DNA from: UBA4716 sp002438865
Lineage (GTDB): Bacteria > Bacillota > Clostridia > UBA1381
Length of the DNA: 16,699 bases
NCBI GenBank assembly: GCA_937907325.1
Contig: CALERO010000067.1
Span: forward strand, 1-16,699
Direction of reading: 5' to 3'
In this document: positions 16,672 to 16,699 of the stretch, one piece after another
Position numbering within the stretch: position 1 is the stretch's first letter
Layout of the letters: every line of letters begins with the position of its first letter
Notes under the pieces: model-generated
Seen by the model: the letters and a program-made list of their open reading frames with translations, nothing else
Told to the model about the DNA's origin: nothing
Database searches by the model: none
Made by a program: the position numbers and the translations under genes

Positions 16672-16699
16672 TGTTGGCGTTACAGTTTACGATAACGGT

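Overview
The window reads as a carbohydrate-utilisation locus from an anaerobic Gram-positive bacterium of the Clostridia type (Bacillota). This rests on strong GGAGG-type ribosome binding sites, AT-leaning codon use rich in AGA and ATA, a lipoprotein-type solute-binding protein, and large secreted proteins with copper-amine-oxidase-like, Ig-like and carbohydrate-binding modules typical of uncultured gut or rumen clostridia. All nine recognised genes lie on the + strand and cover almost the whole window. No non-coding stretch exceeds 300 bases; the largest is 15833-15966. I see no RNA genes, CRISPR array, insertion sequence or phage gene.

Layout. (1) 86-1768 is a cytoplasmic GH36-type alpha-galactosidase. 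(2) 1854-5084 is a sugar ABC importer made of a lipoprotein binding protein and two permeases; no ATPase is present. (3) 5100-7583 holds two secreted, apparently non-catalytic proteins that end in a related C-terminal module. (4) 7606-15832 holds two very large secreted multi-domain glycoside hydrolases (1137 and 1597 residues) with a clan GH-A catalytic barrel in the middle and the same module order around it. They are paralogues; the second has extra modules at both ends. (5) 15852-15936 is a transcription boundary: a long hairpin followed by a near-consensus sigma-70 promoter. (6) 15967-16671 is a cytoplasmic SGNH/GDSL hydrolase read from that promoter.

How the genes may work together (inference). 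The large exported enzymes and the two small exported proteins would bind and cut a polysaccharide outside the cell. The lipoprotein and permeases would import the oligosaccharides, powered by a shared ATPase encoded elsewhere. The GH36 enzyme would remove alpha-galactosyl residues inside, and the SGNH hydrolase might remove acyl groups. The target glycan cannot be named from sequence alone; an alpha-galactosylated plant or host glycan fits. Short gaps from 1854 to 15832 suggest one operon, with a possible internal promoter before the binding protein and a small hairpin between the two small secreted proteins.

The most novel material is the set of four consecutive exported proteins: a tail module shared by three of them, and a fourth protein that looks like a small-protein unit joined to a large-enzyme unit.
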